A DNA stretch of 64,000 nucleotides, from assembly GCF_010993975.1 (NCBI RefSeq), contig NZ_JAACZO010000011.1, forward strand, positions 310,001-374,000, given 5' to 3'. The stretch comes from Halomonas faecis. GTDB taxonomy: Bacteria; Pseudomonadota; Gammaproteobacteria; Pseudomonadales; Halomonadaceae. Of the stretch, positions 55,117-63,559 are shown in pieces. Numbering within the stretch: position 1 is the stretch's first letter; each line of letters begins with the position of its first letter. Position numbers and translations under genes: made by a program. The notes under the pieces are model-generated. The model was given only the letters and a program-made list of their open reading frames with translations. It searched no databases and was not told where the DNA came from.

Positions 55117-55932
55117 ATGCGTCCGCAACAGCGCCTCGAGCTGGCCGAAACCATCGCCCGGGAGGCGGGCGAACGTATCATCGATGCCCGCCGGGAGCAT
55201 CGTTTCAGCCATCACTACAAAGACGGCCATGAACTGGTCACCGATGTCGATGTGGCCATCGACACCCTGATCAGCGAGCGTCTGGCCGCCAAGTTACCCG
55301 ACGACGAGCGCCTCAGCGAGGAGCTGGCTCCGGAGCGCGACCGGCTCGGCGAAGCCGACGCCCTATGGGTGGTGGACCCGATCGACGGCACGGTGAATTT
55401 CGCACACGGCCTGCATCATGTCGCCGTTTCCATTGCCTGGGCAAGCCGAGGCGAAGTGTGCCTGGGCGTGGTCCATGCCCCATTCCTGGGCGAGACCTTC
55501 ACCGCACTGAAAGGCCAGGGTGCCTTGTGCAACGGCAAGCCGATTCGCACCAGTCACGTCATCGACCTCGACCGTTGCCTGGTAGGCACGGGCTTCCCCT
55601 ACCGTCGCGACGGCCGCCCCCCTCTCATGCGCCGATTGCAAGCCGTGCTCACCCACTGCCGAGACGTTCGGCGCAACGGCTCCGCGGCACTCGACCTGTG
55701 CGACGTAGCGTGCGGGCGGCTCGACGCCTATTACGAGAGCGTCTCCCCTTGGGATTTCGCCGCCGGGCGTTTGATTGCCCGCGAAGCCGGTGCCCGCACC
55801 GGCCACCTGTACCCCTGCCCCGAAGGCATTCCCCGGGACCTCTACGGCGAAAACCTGCTGGTAGCGAGCCCCGAAGTTCACGAGGAGCTCGCCGAACTGC
55901 TTCGCGCCGCGGACGACGAGCGACTCGACTGA
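55117..55932 (+). CDS. Inositol-1-monophosphatase family phosphatase (SuhB-like)
   Basis: 271 residues from the ATG at 55117 (GAGGAA ribosome site). Metal-site motifs are DVDVAIDTLI near 44, EEL near 67, DPIDGTVNFAHG near 87 and SPWDFAAGRLIAREAG near 209. Family members dephosphorylate inositol phosphate, PAP or related substrates, and SuhB also acts on transcription. Which of these applies is not clear from sequence. Confidence 0.88.
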   Translation: MRPQQRLELAETIAREAGERIIDARREHRFSHHYKDGHELVTDVDVAIDTLISERLAAKLPDDERLSEELAPERDRLGEADALWVVDPIDGTVNFAHGLHHVAVSIAWASRGEVCLGVVHAPFLGETFTALKGQGALCNGKPIRTSHVIDLDRCLVGTGFPYRRDGRPPLMRRLQAVLTHCRDVRRNGSAALDLCDVACGRLDAYYESVSPWDFAAGRLIAREAGARTGHLYPCPEGIPRDLYGENLLVASPEVHEELAELLRAADDERLD

Positions 55933-56032
55933 CAGGCCCGATAGCAGCCGGCAATGACATGGCTAGTGGCGCACTATTGGCGACGAGCGCGATGCTCCGG
56001 CAGAATGGCGTCGACCAACGAGGAGGTTGAAT

Positions 56033-56308
56033 ATGTTCGTCGTCATTTACGGTCGTCCCGGCTGCCCCTTTTGCACTCGCGCCCAGGCACTGGCCGAGCG
56101 GCTCGAAGCCGCCGGAACCCTTCAGGGACAGCGCTACGTGAACATCTGGGCCGAGGGCATCAGCAAGGCCGACCTCGCCGAGCGCATCGGCAAGCCGGTC
56201 CACACCGTACCGCAGATCTTCGTCGACCAACGGCATGTCGGCGGATTCACCGAGTTCGATCAGTTCGTCCGTGAACACGGCCTACTGGCGCCCAGCCAGA
56301 GCGCCTGA
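56033..56308 (+). CDS. Glutaredoxin
   Basis: 91 residues from the ATG at 56033 with a GAGGAGG ribosome site (a TTG six bases upstream is in frame). The redox motif CPFC is at about residues 12-15. TVPQIFVDQRHVGGFTEF near 63-80 holds the cis-Pro and GG glutathione-binding marks. Dithiol glutaredoxin of GrxA type; reduces disulfides in the cytoplasm. Confidence 0.92.
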   Translation: MFVVIYGRPGCPFCTRAQALAERLEAAGTLQGQRYVNIWAEGISKADLAERIGKPVHTVPQIFVDQRHVGGFTEFDQFVREHGLLAPSQSA

Positions 56309-56419
56309 GCCGGAGTGACGCCGCGTCGGCCTGCGTGCTTATCCCGTTGAAAGCTCATCGTTGCCCACGACCTATACTGACGTCGTTTGACGGCGCATCA
56401 GGACAGAGGGAACGGCGCG

Positions 56420-57187
56420 ATGCAACGGGAAGAATTCGTCCAGCAGCTTTGGCTCGACTACATCCACCGACATCCAGACATCGGTGCTCTGCGCCTGTGG
56501 CCAACCGACGCTCCAGCCGAATACCTGACTCTGCTGACGCTCAACCACGGCCCCTTTGCCGCCCGCGAGCTCACGCCCTCGCTGGCGCGACTGGGCTACA
56601 GGCCCATGCAACGCTATGCCATGGCCGACCGTGGTCTGCTGGTAACGCTTCTGGCTCCGGCAGACGACGGCGCCTGGCTGGTACTGGCCGAACTCCAGCT
56701 GGGCACGCTGTCGCGCGCTCCACGCGATAGCCTGACCCAACTCATCGAACACGCCCATCCGCGAGACTCCCGCGGTCAGGATCTGCTCTGTCGTGGGCGC
56801 CCCTGGCCCATGCCCGACTGGCAAACCTACCGGATGCTGCACGGCGCCCACCCGTTGGCTGGTTGGTTGGCCGTGATGGGCCCGAGCATGCATCATGCAG
56901 GCTATGACTGCGAGCGTCTGGACAGCGACATGGTCACGCTGAACGCCGCCATGGAGCAGGCCGGCCTATCCGGCAGCGCAGACCGTCACCATGGGGTCCT
57001 CCCCATTTCGCCGCTGCTCGAATACCGCTTCTATCCCACCGGCTCACGGCGCCTGGCCTTCGCCGATGGCGATGAGCATCGCATCGACCCGGGCGGCCTG
57101 GCGCTGGTCCAAAAATGCCTCAGCGACGATCATGAGCGTGCCGTGGAGCTGCTACTCCCCCACCACACGCGGTGCGAAGTCAGTTGA
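56420..57187 (+). CDS. Divergent DUF1338-like protein
   Basis: 255 residues from the ATG at 56420 (GAGGGAA ribosome site). I see a weak match to DUF1338 (HglS/YdcJ, 2-oxoadipate dioxygenase/decarboxylase): FVQQLWLDYIHRHPDIGALR near 6, LTLNHGPFAARELTPSLARLGY near 39 (shown in part), LAELQLGTLS near 92 and SMHHAGYDCERLDSD near 156. The protein is about half the length of HglS and the third metal ligand is unclear. Function unknown. Confidence 0.5.
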   Translation: MQREEFVQQLWLDYIHRHPDIGALRLWPTDAPAEYLTLLTLNHGPFAARELTPSLARLGYRPMQRYAMADRGLLVTLLAPADDGAWLVLAELQLGTLSRAPRDSLTQLIEHAHPRDSRGQDLLCRGRPWPMPDWQTYRMLHGAHPLAGWLAVMGPSMHHAGYDCERLDSDMVTLNAAMEQAGLSGSADRHHGVLPISPLLEYRFYPTGSRRLAFADGDEHRIDPGGLALVQKCLSDDHERAVELLLPHHTRCEVS

Positions 57188-57194
57188 TCGTCCG

Positions 57195-57217
57195 TTATCC
57201 ACAAAAACTGTGGATAA
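57195..57217. other. Inverted pair of perfect DnaA-box sequences
   Basis: TTATCCACA at 57195-57203 and its reverse complement TGTGGATAA at 57209-57217 are separated by 5 bases; with one more pair they form a 10-bp stem. Both match the DnaA consensus TTATNCACA exactly. They lie just past the stop at 57187. The structure may instead be a terminator for that gene. Confidence 0.5.
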
Positions 57218-57296
57218 CGCTGTGCAAGGCGAACGACACCCAAGCGCCGATCAGCATGGCCATGGCATCTGGCTCGATGTGGTCAGATTTTCGACA

Positions 57297-57324
57297 AAGG
57301 CCCGAGCCGGTCGGCTCGGGCCTT
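57297..57324 (-). terminator. Terminator of the CoA-transferase operon (possibly bidirectional)
   Basis: Perfect 12-bp stem aaggcccgagcc / ggctcgggcctt with a 4-base loop. The - strand continues with a T (TTTG), and the + strand also ends in TT. It lies 27 bases past the stop of the gene at 57351. Confidence 0.7.
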
Positions 57325-57350
57325 CGTTGGGCTCGGCGTCACGTCGCGCC

Positions 57351-58013
57351 TCAAGCGTCGAACGTCATCTCCGGCACGTGATCCGGCACGCTCAGCTTGC
57401 CTGCCGTCTTCTCGACGATTTCCTCGACACTCACCCCCGGCGCACGCTCCTTGAGTACGAAGGTGCCATTCTCGATCTCCAGATAGGCCAGGTCGGTCAG
57501 CACACGATTGATGCAGCCGGCACCGGTCAACGGCAGAGTGCACTTCTCGAGCAGTTTGGACTCGCCGTGCTTGGAAGCATGGGTCATGGTGCAGATGATG
57601 TTCTCGGCCCCGGCCACTAGGTCCATGGCACCGCCCATGCCCTTGATCAGCTTGCCCGGAATCATCCAGGAAGCGATGTTGCCCTCCTGATCGACTTCGA
57701 AGGCCCCGAGAACGGTCAGATCGACATGACCGCCGCGGATCATGCCGAAGGACTCCGCCGAGTCGAAGATCGCTGCGCCCGGGCGGGCCGTCACGGTCTG
57801 CTTACCGGCATTGATCATGTCCGGGTCGACCTCTTCCTCGGTGGGAAAGCGCCCCATGCCGAGCAACCCATTTTCCGAGTGCAGCATCACGTCGATACCC
57901 TCGGGCACGTAGTTGGCCACCAGAGTGGGAATGCCAATCCCCAGGTTGACGTAGAAGCCATCCTTCAGTTCCTGCGCCACGCGCTGCGCCATCTGTTCAC
58001 GAGTCAGTGCCAT
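57351..58013 (-). CDS. scoB: 3-oxoacid CoA-transferase subunit B
   Basis: 220 residues from the ATG at 58013. The catalytic glutamate lies in HSENGLLGMG near residue 47; YVNLGIGIPTLVANYVPEG lies near 21 and the GGHVDLTVLGAFEVD region near 95. It transfers CoA from succinyl-CoA to acetoacetate. Related dehydrocarnitine CoA-transferases (DhcB) are close in sequence and cannot be excluded. It is 78 bases after the A subunit. Confidence 0.9.
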   Translation of the reverse strand: MALTREQMAQRVAQELKDGFYVNLGIGIPTLVANYVPEGIDVMLHSENGLLGMGRFPTEEEVDPDMINAGKQTVTARPGAAIFDSAESFGMIRGGHVDLTVLGAFEVDQEGNIASWMIPGKLIKGMGGAMDLVAGAENIICTMTHASKHGESKLLEKCTLPLTGAGCINRVLTDLAYLEIENGTFVLKERAPGVSVEEIVEKTAGKLSVPDHVPEMTFDA

Positions 58014-58091
58014 GGTATTTGCCTCTTGTGTTCGGTAGAGAAGCGTGTGGCCAGTCTCGTCGGCCACCTGCCGTAAAACGTGCGACCGCGA

Positions 58092-58793
58092 TCAGCCCTC
58101 GCGCACGGTGCGCTTCTCGATGCGCTTCTCGAAGGTGCCCTGAATGATGCGGTCGACGTAGATCCCCGGCGTATGGATCTGATCCGGCTTGAGCTCGCCC
58201 GGCTCGACGACTTCCTCGACCTCGACCACGGTGACCTTGCCGCAGGTGGCCGCCAGCGGATTGAAATTCTGGGCCGTGTCGCGATACATGACGTTGCCGT
58301 AGCGGTCGGCCTTCCAGCCCTTGACGATGGCGAAGTCGGCGTGAAACGCCTCCTCGAGAATGTAGTGGCGGCCGTTGAACTCGCGCACCTCCTTGCCCTC
58401 GCCGATCGGGGTGCCGTAACCGGTTGCGGTGTAGAAGGCCGGAATGCCCGCGCCGCCGGCGCGCATCTTCTCGGCCAGAGTGCCCTGGGGCGTCAACACG
58501 ACCTCGATCTCATCGTTGAGCATCTGCTGCTCGAACATGGCGTTCTCGCCCACGTAGGAGGCAAAGATCTTCTTGATCTGCTTGTCCTCGAGCAGCAATC
58601 CCAGGCCGAAACCATCGACCCCGCAGTTGTTGGAGAGCACGGTGAGGTCCTTGACGCCACGACGTTTGACCTCGGCGATCAGGTTTTCGGGGATGCCGCA
58701 CAGGCCGAAGCCCCCGGCCGCTACGGTCATGCCGCTCTCGATACCTTCCATTGCCTCTTCGAAGGAGTACACGCGCTTGTCGAATCCGGCCAT
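58092..58793 (-). CDS. scoA: 3-oxoacid CoA-transferase subunit A
   Basis: 233 residues. CoA-binding motif [13 protein letters not shown] lies near 27, [16 protein letters not shown] near 53, [16 protein letters not shown] near 112 and the A-subunit motif [15 protein letters not shown] near 178. It forms the heteromeric transferase with the B subunit. With the 3-hydroxybutyrate dehydrogenase at 53727-54497 it would route ketone bodies or PHB monomers to acetoacetyl-CoA. Divergent from a LysR gene. Confidence 0.9.
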   Translation of the reverse strand: MAGFDKRVYSFEEAMEGIESGMTVAAGGFGLCGIPENLIAEVKRRGVKDLTVLSNNCGVDGFGLGLLLEDKQIKKIFASYVGENAMFEQQMLNDEIEVVLTPQGTLAEKMRAGGAGIPAFYTATGYGTPIGEGKEVREFNGRHYILEEAFHADFAIVKGWKADRYGNVMYRDTAQNFNPLAATCGKVTVVEVEEVVEPGELKPDQIHTPGIYVDRIIQGTFEKRIEKRTVREG

Positions 58794-58883
58794 CGCGAAG
58801 CCTCGTCTTGTTGTGGGGTGAGTGAAAAACGGTACTCGATCAGTGTTGACTCGGCCAATATATTTGTTAAGTTTGTTTTTTTT

Positions 58884-58897
58884 ATGGATTAATCCAT
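58884..58897. promoter_or_regulatory. Palindromic operator candidate in the scoAB-lysR intergenic region
   Basis: Perfect 14-base palindrome atggattaatccat in a strongly AT-rich patch between divergent genes. It includes a T-N11-A spacing expected of LysR-type binding sites. It lies 16 bases before the LysR start. Confidence 0.6.
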
Positions 58898-58912
58898 TTA
58901 ATAAATAAAACG

Positions 58913-59818
58913 ATGACCATGACCGTCAAGCAGCTTCGCGCCTTCCAGGCAGTGGCCCAGACCCTGAGCTTCACCCAGGCCTGCGAACACCTACACCTGT
59001 CGCAGCCGGCATTGAGCCTGGCCATCAAGGGGCTGGAGGAAACCCTGGGCGGCCCGCTGCTGATTCGCAGCACGCGCAGCGTGCGTCTCACACCGGAAGG
59101 CGAGACGCTGCTTCCGCTGGCCAAGCGCATGCTCGCCGACTGGGACAACACCGAAGAACTACTGCGCCAGCGCTTTACCCTGCAGCTCGGCCGAGTGGCC
59201 GTGGCGGCCATGCCCTCCTTCGCCTGCAACCGCCTGCCACCGGCACTGCGGGTCTTTCGCGAACGCTTTCCCCGCGTCAACGTCACCGTGCACGACGTCA
59301 TCAACGAGCAGGTGATCGACATGGTCCATCAGCGGCAGGTCGAGCTTGGCGTCGCCTTCGAGCCTCAGTCCCACGAGGGAATCGATTTCCTGCCCCTCTT
59401 CGAGGACGCCTTCGTTGCCGTGGTGCCTCCCGACTCACCGCTGGCCGATGCCGAACGCATCGACTGGAATGCGCTGCTGACCCACGACTTCATCACTCTG
59501 CAGCGACCATCGATGGTGCGCATCCTGCTCGAGCGCACGCTGGCTCGCCGGGGCACCGAGCTGCCGGTGGCCTTCGAAAGCCATCAACTGGCCACCGTGG
59601 GACGCATGGTGGCCAGCGGGCTCGGAGTGAGTGCCGTCCCGGCTCTGTGCCAGGAGCAGATGCAGGAGCTCGGGGCGTGCTGCCGTCCGCTTCACGACCC
59701 GCCCATCCAACGCACCGTCGGCATCGTGGTCAGCGCCGGCCAGGAGCTGTCGGTGGCGGCCCGGGCACTTTGCGAGGTGCTGCAAAAGACCCTGGCCATT
59801 GCTACCCCACGAACGTGA
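58913..59818 (+). CDS. LysR-family transcriptional regulator
   Basis: 301 residues. An N-terminal winged helix-turn-helix (about 3-62, [37 protein letters not shown]) precedes a substrate-binding domain (about 90-295). A second ATG two codons downstream (58919) is possible. It is transcribed away from scoAB across an AT-rich region with a palindrome, so it probably regulates that operon. Confidence 0.9.
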   Translation: MTMTVKQLRAFQAVAQTLSFTQACEHLHLSQPALSLAIKGLEETLGGPLLIRSTRSVRLTPEGETLLPLAKRMLADWDNTEELLRQRFTLQLGRVAVAAMPSFACNRLPPALRVFRERFPRVNVTVHDVINEQVIDMVHQRQVELGVAFEPQSHEGIDFLPLFEDAFVAVVPPDSPLADAERIDWNALLTHDFITLQRPSMVRILLERTLARRGTELPVAFESHQLATVGRMVASGLGVSAVPALCQEQMQELGACCRPLHDPPIQRTVGIVVSAGQELSVAARALCEVLQKTLAIATPRT

Positions 59819-59892
59819 GTCGCGTCACTGGGCAGCCCATAGCCGATCCATTAGCATGTGCAGCTATCGTCATCACCTGCAAGGAGCGTGGC

Positions 59893-60762
59893 ATGTCGAC
59901 CCTCAAGGGGCTGGTCAGCGTGCTGCTACTGGTCATCACCACACTGGGCTGGGGCGTTCCGCTCGTTCTCCTCACGGCCATCAAGCTGATCACCCCGGGG
60001 CGACCTCTGCGGCGCCTGGTGGTCCGAGGGCTGAGCGGCGTTGCCCTCAACTGGGTAGGCTGCAACCTGTGGTGGATGCGCCACTGGCTGAAACCTCAAC
60101 TGAGCATGGAACTACCCGACGGGCTGTCCTCGGAGCGCTGGTGGCTGGTCCTCTCCAATCATCGCTGCTGGACGGATATCTTCCTGCTCTTCTTCGCGCT
60201 TCACCGCCGCCTGCCGATGCCGCACTTCTTCGTCAAACGCCAACTGATCTGGGTACCCATCGTCGGCCTGGCCTTCTGGGCACTGGAATTTCCCATGCTA
60301 CGGCGTCTGACACGCGAACAGCGCGAGCGCCACCCTCACTTGGCACGCCGCGACCGCGAAGCCACCGAACGCATGTGCCGTCATGCTCGAGAACGCCCCA
60401 TCGCCATTTACAACTTCGTCGAAGGCACCCGATTCACCCCCGCCAAGCAGGCTGCCCAAGCTTCGCCATACCGCCACCTGCTACGCCCGCGAGCCGGCGG
60501 CATCGCCCAGGTCGTCAGCCTGCTCGGAGACCGCTTGGGCGGTATCCTCGATGTCACGCTCCGCTACGCCAACCCCAACCCCACTTTCTGGGGGTTTCTG
60601 TGCGGTCGCGAAGGACCGGTAACGCTCAGCGCCCAACGATTGGCGGTGCCCACTTGGATGGCTCAGGGCAGCTATCATGACGACCCGGATTACAAGGAAC
60701 GCTTCCATTCATGGCTGAATGCCCTGTGGCAGGAAAAGGACGCGGCACTCGACTCGCGATAG
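59893..60762 (+). CDS. Membrane acyltransferase, YihG/PlsC-like
   Basis: 289 residues from the ATG at 59893 (AAGGAG ribosome site), against about 310 for YihG. An N-terminal membrane segment (about 5-30) is followed by the acyltransferase motif H-x4-D in SNHRCWTDIF near 93 and FVEGTRFTP near 178, with FWALEFPMLRR near 135. Likely 1-acyl-glycerol-3-phosphate acyltransferase family, inner membrane. Its end overlaps the next gene by 52 bases. Confidence 0.85.
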   Translation: MSTLKGLVSVLLLVITTLGWGVPLVLLTAIKLITPGRPLRRLVVRGLSGVALNWVGCNLWWMRHWLKPQLSMELPDGLSSERWWLVLSNHRCWTDIFLLFFALHRRLPMPHFFVKRQLIWVPIVGLAFWALEFPMLRRLTREQRERHPHLARRDREATERMCRHARERPIAIYNFVEGTRFTPAKQAAQASPYRHLLRPRAGGIAQVVSLLGDRLGGILDVTLRYANPNPTFWGFLCGREGPVTLSAQRLAVPTWMAQGSYHDDPDYKERFHSWLNALWQEKDAALDSR

Positions 60763-61646
60763 CGCTGTTGGCAATGCTGCTGCTCGGCGCCTGTGCCGGG
60801 CGAGGCGGTGACGTTCAGCGAGCCGGCGACCCCGGCATCGCCGGACGTTGGGTCACCGTTCAGCGCGGCGACACGCTGGGCGCCATCGCACGACGCGCCG
60901 ACGTTCCCCTCGAGCGGCTAACCCGATTCAACCCCGGGGTGGATGCCCGGCACCTGGCCGTGGGTCAGCGGTTGCTGGTTCCCACCCAGCGCGAAAGGGC
61001 ACCGTCCGGAGGACCTTACCGCTATCAGATTCGCCCGGGAGACACTTATGCCGGCATCGCCCGACGCTTCGGGACCACGCCCGGGCGCATTCAGAATGCC
61101 AACCCGGGCACCGACCCGCGCGGCTTGCGCATCGGGCAAATCGTCCAGGTACCGCTCGCCGGGGGTGCCGCACCCAAGACCGCCGCCTCGAACCAGGCGG
61201 CCTCGCAGCGCGCCAGCAGCAAGAAGAGCACGACCAGCACCGCTGCCAAGCCAAGCGGATCGCTGCCCGCCTCGGCCAGCGGCTGGCCCTGGCCACTCGA
61301 TGACTACCGCATCGTCCGTCGCTACGGCACCGACAGTCACGGCACCCTGCAACCCATGCTGCTCGCCACGCAGCGAGGCGCCAAAGCCAAGGCAGTTGCC
61401 GATGGCGACGTTCGATTTTCCGGTAGCATGCGCCAGCTCGGCCGGGTCGTCATCGTCCACCATGACGGCAATCTGCAGAGCGTGTATGCCCTGTGCGATA
61501 GCCTGAGCGTGGAGGAAGGCACCCGGGTTTCGCAAGGCACTCCAGTTTGCGAAGTGGGTTACAGCAATGCCACCGAACGCCACGACTTGCTGTTCGACCT
61601 GCGCCATGGCGGCAAGCCCATCGACCCGCAGCGCGTGCTACGCTGA
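60711..61646 (+). CDS. LysM lipoprotein with degenerate M23 (NlpD/EnvC-type) domain
   Basis: 311 residues. Signal with lipobox LLGAC (Cys 28) followed by two LysM repeats (about 46-92, TVQRGDTLGAIARRADV; about 104-150, QIRPGDTYAGIARRFGT). A Ser/Thr/Lys-rich linker precedes an M23 fold at about 195-311. The zinc-ligand positions of active M23 peptidases are missing: the usual H-x3-D becomes GTDSHGTL, AHN becomes ALCD, and HFE becomes LLFDL. It is therefore probably an amidase activator rather than a peptidase. Start 60711 or a GTG at 60726. Confidence 0.85.
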   Translation: MAECPVAGKGRGTRLAIALLAMLLLGACAGRGGDVQRAGDPGIAGRWVTVQRGDTLGAIARRADVPLERLTRFNPGVDARHLAVGQRLLVPTQRERAPSGGPYRYQIRPGDTYAGIARRFGTTPGRIQNANPGTDPRGLRIGQIVQVPLAGGAAPKTAASNQAASQRASSKKSTTSTAAKPSGSLPASASGWPWPLDDYRIVRRYGTDSHGTLQPMLLATQRGAKAKAVADGDVRFSGSMRQLGRVVIVHHDGNLQSVYALCDSLSVEEGTRVSQGTPVCEVGYSNATERHDLLFDLRHGGKPIDPQRVLR

Positions 61647-61650
61647 CGCC

Positions 61651-62277
61651 ATGCCTCACGCCACTGTCAGGAATACGACACGACTTCTCGAGTCGCCGCC
61701 ACTGGTGCGCTACGACGGCCTGCTGGGAGAGACCGCGGCAAGCGTGGCACTCGAGCGTCTCGACCGTGAGCTGGCCTGGCAGCGGCCGCAGCTTCGCCTC
61801 TACGGCAAGCTGCACTCGATACCTCGACAGCAGGTATGGATGGGAGACGCCGATGCCCGCTATCGCTACTCCGGCAGCGATTTCGCCCCCGAGCCATGGC
61901 ACCCCCTGGTCGCCGAGATTCGCGAGTCCGTGACGGCTCGTCTCGCCGAGGCAGGCGTGCCGGCAGCCTTCAACAGCGTACTGCTCAACCGCTACGCCGG
62001 CGGCGAGGAGCGCATGGGCTGGCACAGCGACGACGAGTCGGAGCTGGGCAGCGACCCACTGATCGCCGCGGTGTCGCTGGGCGCCGAACGCCCGCTGCGC
62101 TTCCGCTGGCGACACGGAGAAGGCACGCCCTTCAACGTCTGGCTACCCCACGACAGCCTGCTGTTGATGGGCAGCGGCGTGCAACGTCGGCTCCAGCACG
62201 CGCTGCTTCCCCGCAAACGCCTCGGGCGGCGCATCAGCCTGACCTTTCGCTGGATTCACAGCGATCCTCACTCCTGA
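61651..62277 (+). CDS. AlkB-like 2-oxoglutarate/Fe(II) dioxygenase
   Basis: 208 residues from the ATG at 61651. Iron-binding H-x-D is in MGWHSDDESELG near 131, the distal His in QHALLPRK near 182 and the 2-oxoglutarate Arg in RRISLTFR near 194. NSVLLNRYAGGEE near 117 is typical of the AlkB/ALKBH2-3 family. It would repair alkylated bases by oxidative demethylation, releasing formaldehyde. It starts 4 bases after the lipoprotein gene stop. Confidence 0.9.
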   Translation: MPHATVRNTTRLLESPPLVRYDGLLGETAASVALERLDRELAWQRPQLRLYGKLHSIPRQQVWMGDADARYRYSGSDFAPEPWHPLVAEIRESVTARLAEAGVPAAFNSVLLNRYAGGEERMGWHSDDESELGSDPLIAAVSLGAERPLRFRWRHGEGTPFNVWLPHDSLLLMGSGVQRRLQHALLPRKRLGRRISLTFRWIHSDPHS

Positions 62278-62280
62278 CGC

Positions 62281-62316
62281 AACGACGCCTCGTCCCGGCC
62301 GGGACGAGGCGTCGTT
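62281..62316. terminator. Perfect 36-base palindrome between convergent genes
   Basis: Two 18-base arms, aacgacgcctcgtcccgg and its exact reverse complement, meet with no loop. It starts 4 bases after the AlkB-like stop and ends 31 bases from the gcvT stop. No T-tract flanks it on either side. Confidence 0.6.
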
Positions 62317-62346
62317 GAGGTCACCCTGATAGATAACGGTATAAAA

Positions 62347-63459
62347 TCAGCCGCGATAGTAACCGGGCGTGACGAACGGCATCTTGGTCACGGTCATCGG
62401 CAAGCGTTTGCCGCGCACTTCAGCGTAGACGGTGGTCTCCGGAGCAGCCTGGTCGATGGCGACATAACCCATGGCGACGGGCTTGCCGACACTGGGCCCG
62501 AAGCCGCCGGAGGTCACGTGGCCGATATGGTGATCGTCCGCATCGTAGAGATCGGCGCCCTCGCGTACCGGAGCGCGCCCCTCGCCCAACAGCCCGACGC
62601 GCTTGCGCTGATGGTCCTTGGCATCGACCTGGTGCAATATCAGGTCGGCCCCGGGAAAGCCGCCGGGACGCTCGCCGCCGCGGCGGCGCGGTTTGCCGAT
62701 CGCCCAGATCAGCCCGGCCTCCACCGGTGTGGTCTGGGTATCGATGTCGTGGCCGTAGAGGCACAGGCCCGCTTCGAGCCGCAGCGAGTCACGCGCACCA
62801 AGGCCGATCGGCTCCACTTCCGGTTCGGCCAGCAAACACCTGGCCAGCGCTTCGCTCTGCTCGGCCGGCACCGAGATCTCGAAGCCATCCTCGCCGGTGT
62901 AGCCGCTGCGGCTGATCCACACCGGAATGCCTTCGATGGCAAAGTGGCCGTGCTGCATGAACACCATCTCGCAGGCCTCGGGACACAGCCGCTGCATGAC
63001 CTTGGCGGCATCAGGCCCTTGCAGCGCCAGCAGGCCCCGATCCAGCACTTCCACGCGGTGCGCATCGTCCAGGCCGGTCTGCAACAAGGCGATGTCCTGA
63101 TCCTTGCACGCCGCGTTGACCACCAGATACAGATGATCGCCGGCATTGACCACCATCAGGTCGTCGAGAATGCCGCCATCCTGGGACGTGAACAGCGCAT
63201 AGCGCTGCATGCCCTCGACCAGCCCCACGAGGTCCGCCGGCACCAGCGTTTCCAGCGCTTCGGCCGGGCGCGGCCCACGCAACGACACCTGCCCCATGTG
63301 CGATACATCGAAGAGACCGCAAGCCGTGCGGGTATGTTCATGCTCCTTCTTCACGCCCAACGGGTACTGCACCGGCATGGCATAACCCGCGAAAGGCACC
63401 ATCTTTCCTCCCAGCTCCTCGTGGAGGCCATGAAGCGGGGTACGTTTGAGTTCGCTCAT
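62347..63459 (-). CDS. gcvT: Glycine cleavage system T protein (aminomethyltransferase)
   Basis: 370 residues from the ATG at 63459 (AGAGGA ribosome site). Folate-binding fold marks are MVPFAGYAMPVQYP near 19, FDVSHMGQV near 49, SRSGYTGEDGFEISVP near 180 and DSLRLEAGLCLYGHD near 220. It transfers the methylene group of glycine to tetrahydrofolate. gcvH and gcvP are not in the window. It follows a sodium:alanine/glycine symporter in the same direction, which suggests coupled glycine uptake and breakdown. Confidence 0.95.
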   Translation of the reverse strand: MSELKRTPLHGLHEELGGKMVPFAGYAMPVQYPLGVKKEHEHTRTACGLFDVSHMGQVSLRGPRPAEALETLVPADLVGLVEGMQRYALFTSQDGGILDDLMVVNAGDHLYLVVNAACKDQDIALLQTGLDDAHRVEVLDRGLLALQGPDAAKVMQRLCPEACEMVFMQHGHFAIEGIPVWISRSGYTGEDGFEISVPAEQSEALARCLLAEPEVEPIGLGARDSLRLEAGLCLYGHDIDTQTTPVEAGLIWAIGKPRRRGGERPGGFPGADLILHQVDAKDHQRKRVGLLGEGRAPVREGADLYDADDHHIGHVTSGGFGPSVGKPVAMGYVAIDQAAPETTVYAEVRGKRLPMTVTKMPFVTPGYYRG

Positions 63460-63504
63460 CGGGAAATCCTCTGCGAAAGCGGGGTGATTCAGGCCCATAC
63501 GCAA

Positions 63505-63528
63505 GGAGGTGCCGCTCGGGGCACCTCC
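63505..63528. repeat. Hairpin between the symporter gene and gcvT
   Basis: Perfect 9-bp stem ggaggtgcc / ggcacctcc with a 6-base loop, in the 100-base gap. No T-tract on the - strand. It could be a weak terminator or a processing signal. Confidence 0.5.
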
Positions 63529-63559
63529 CAGGCCTGACGAAATGGCTAGGCATGCACCA

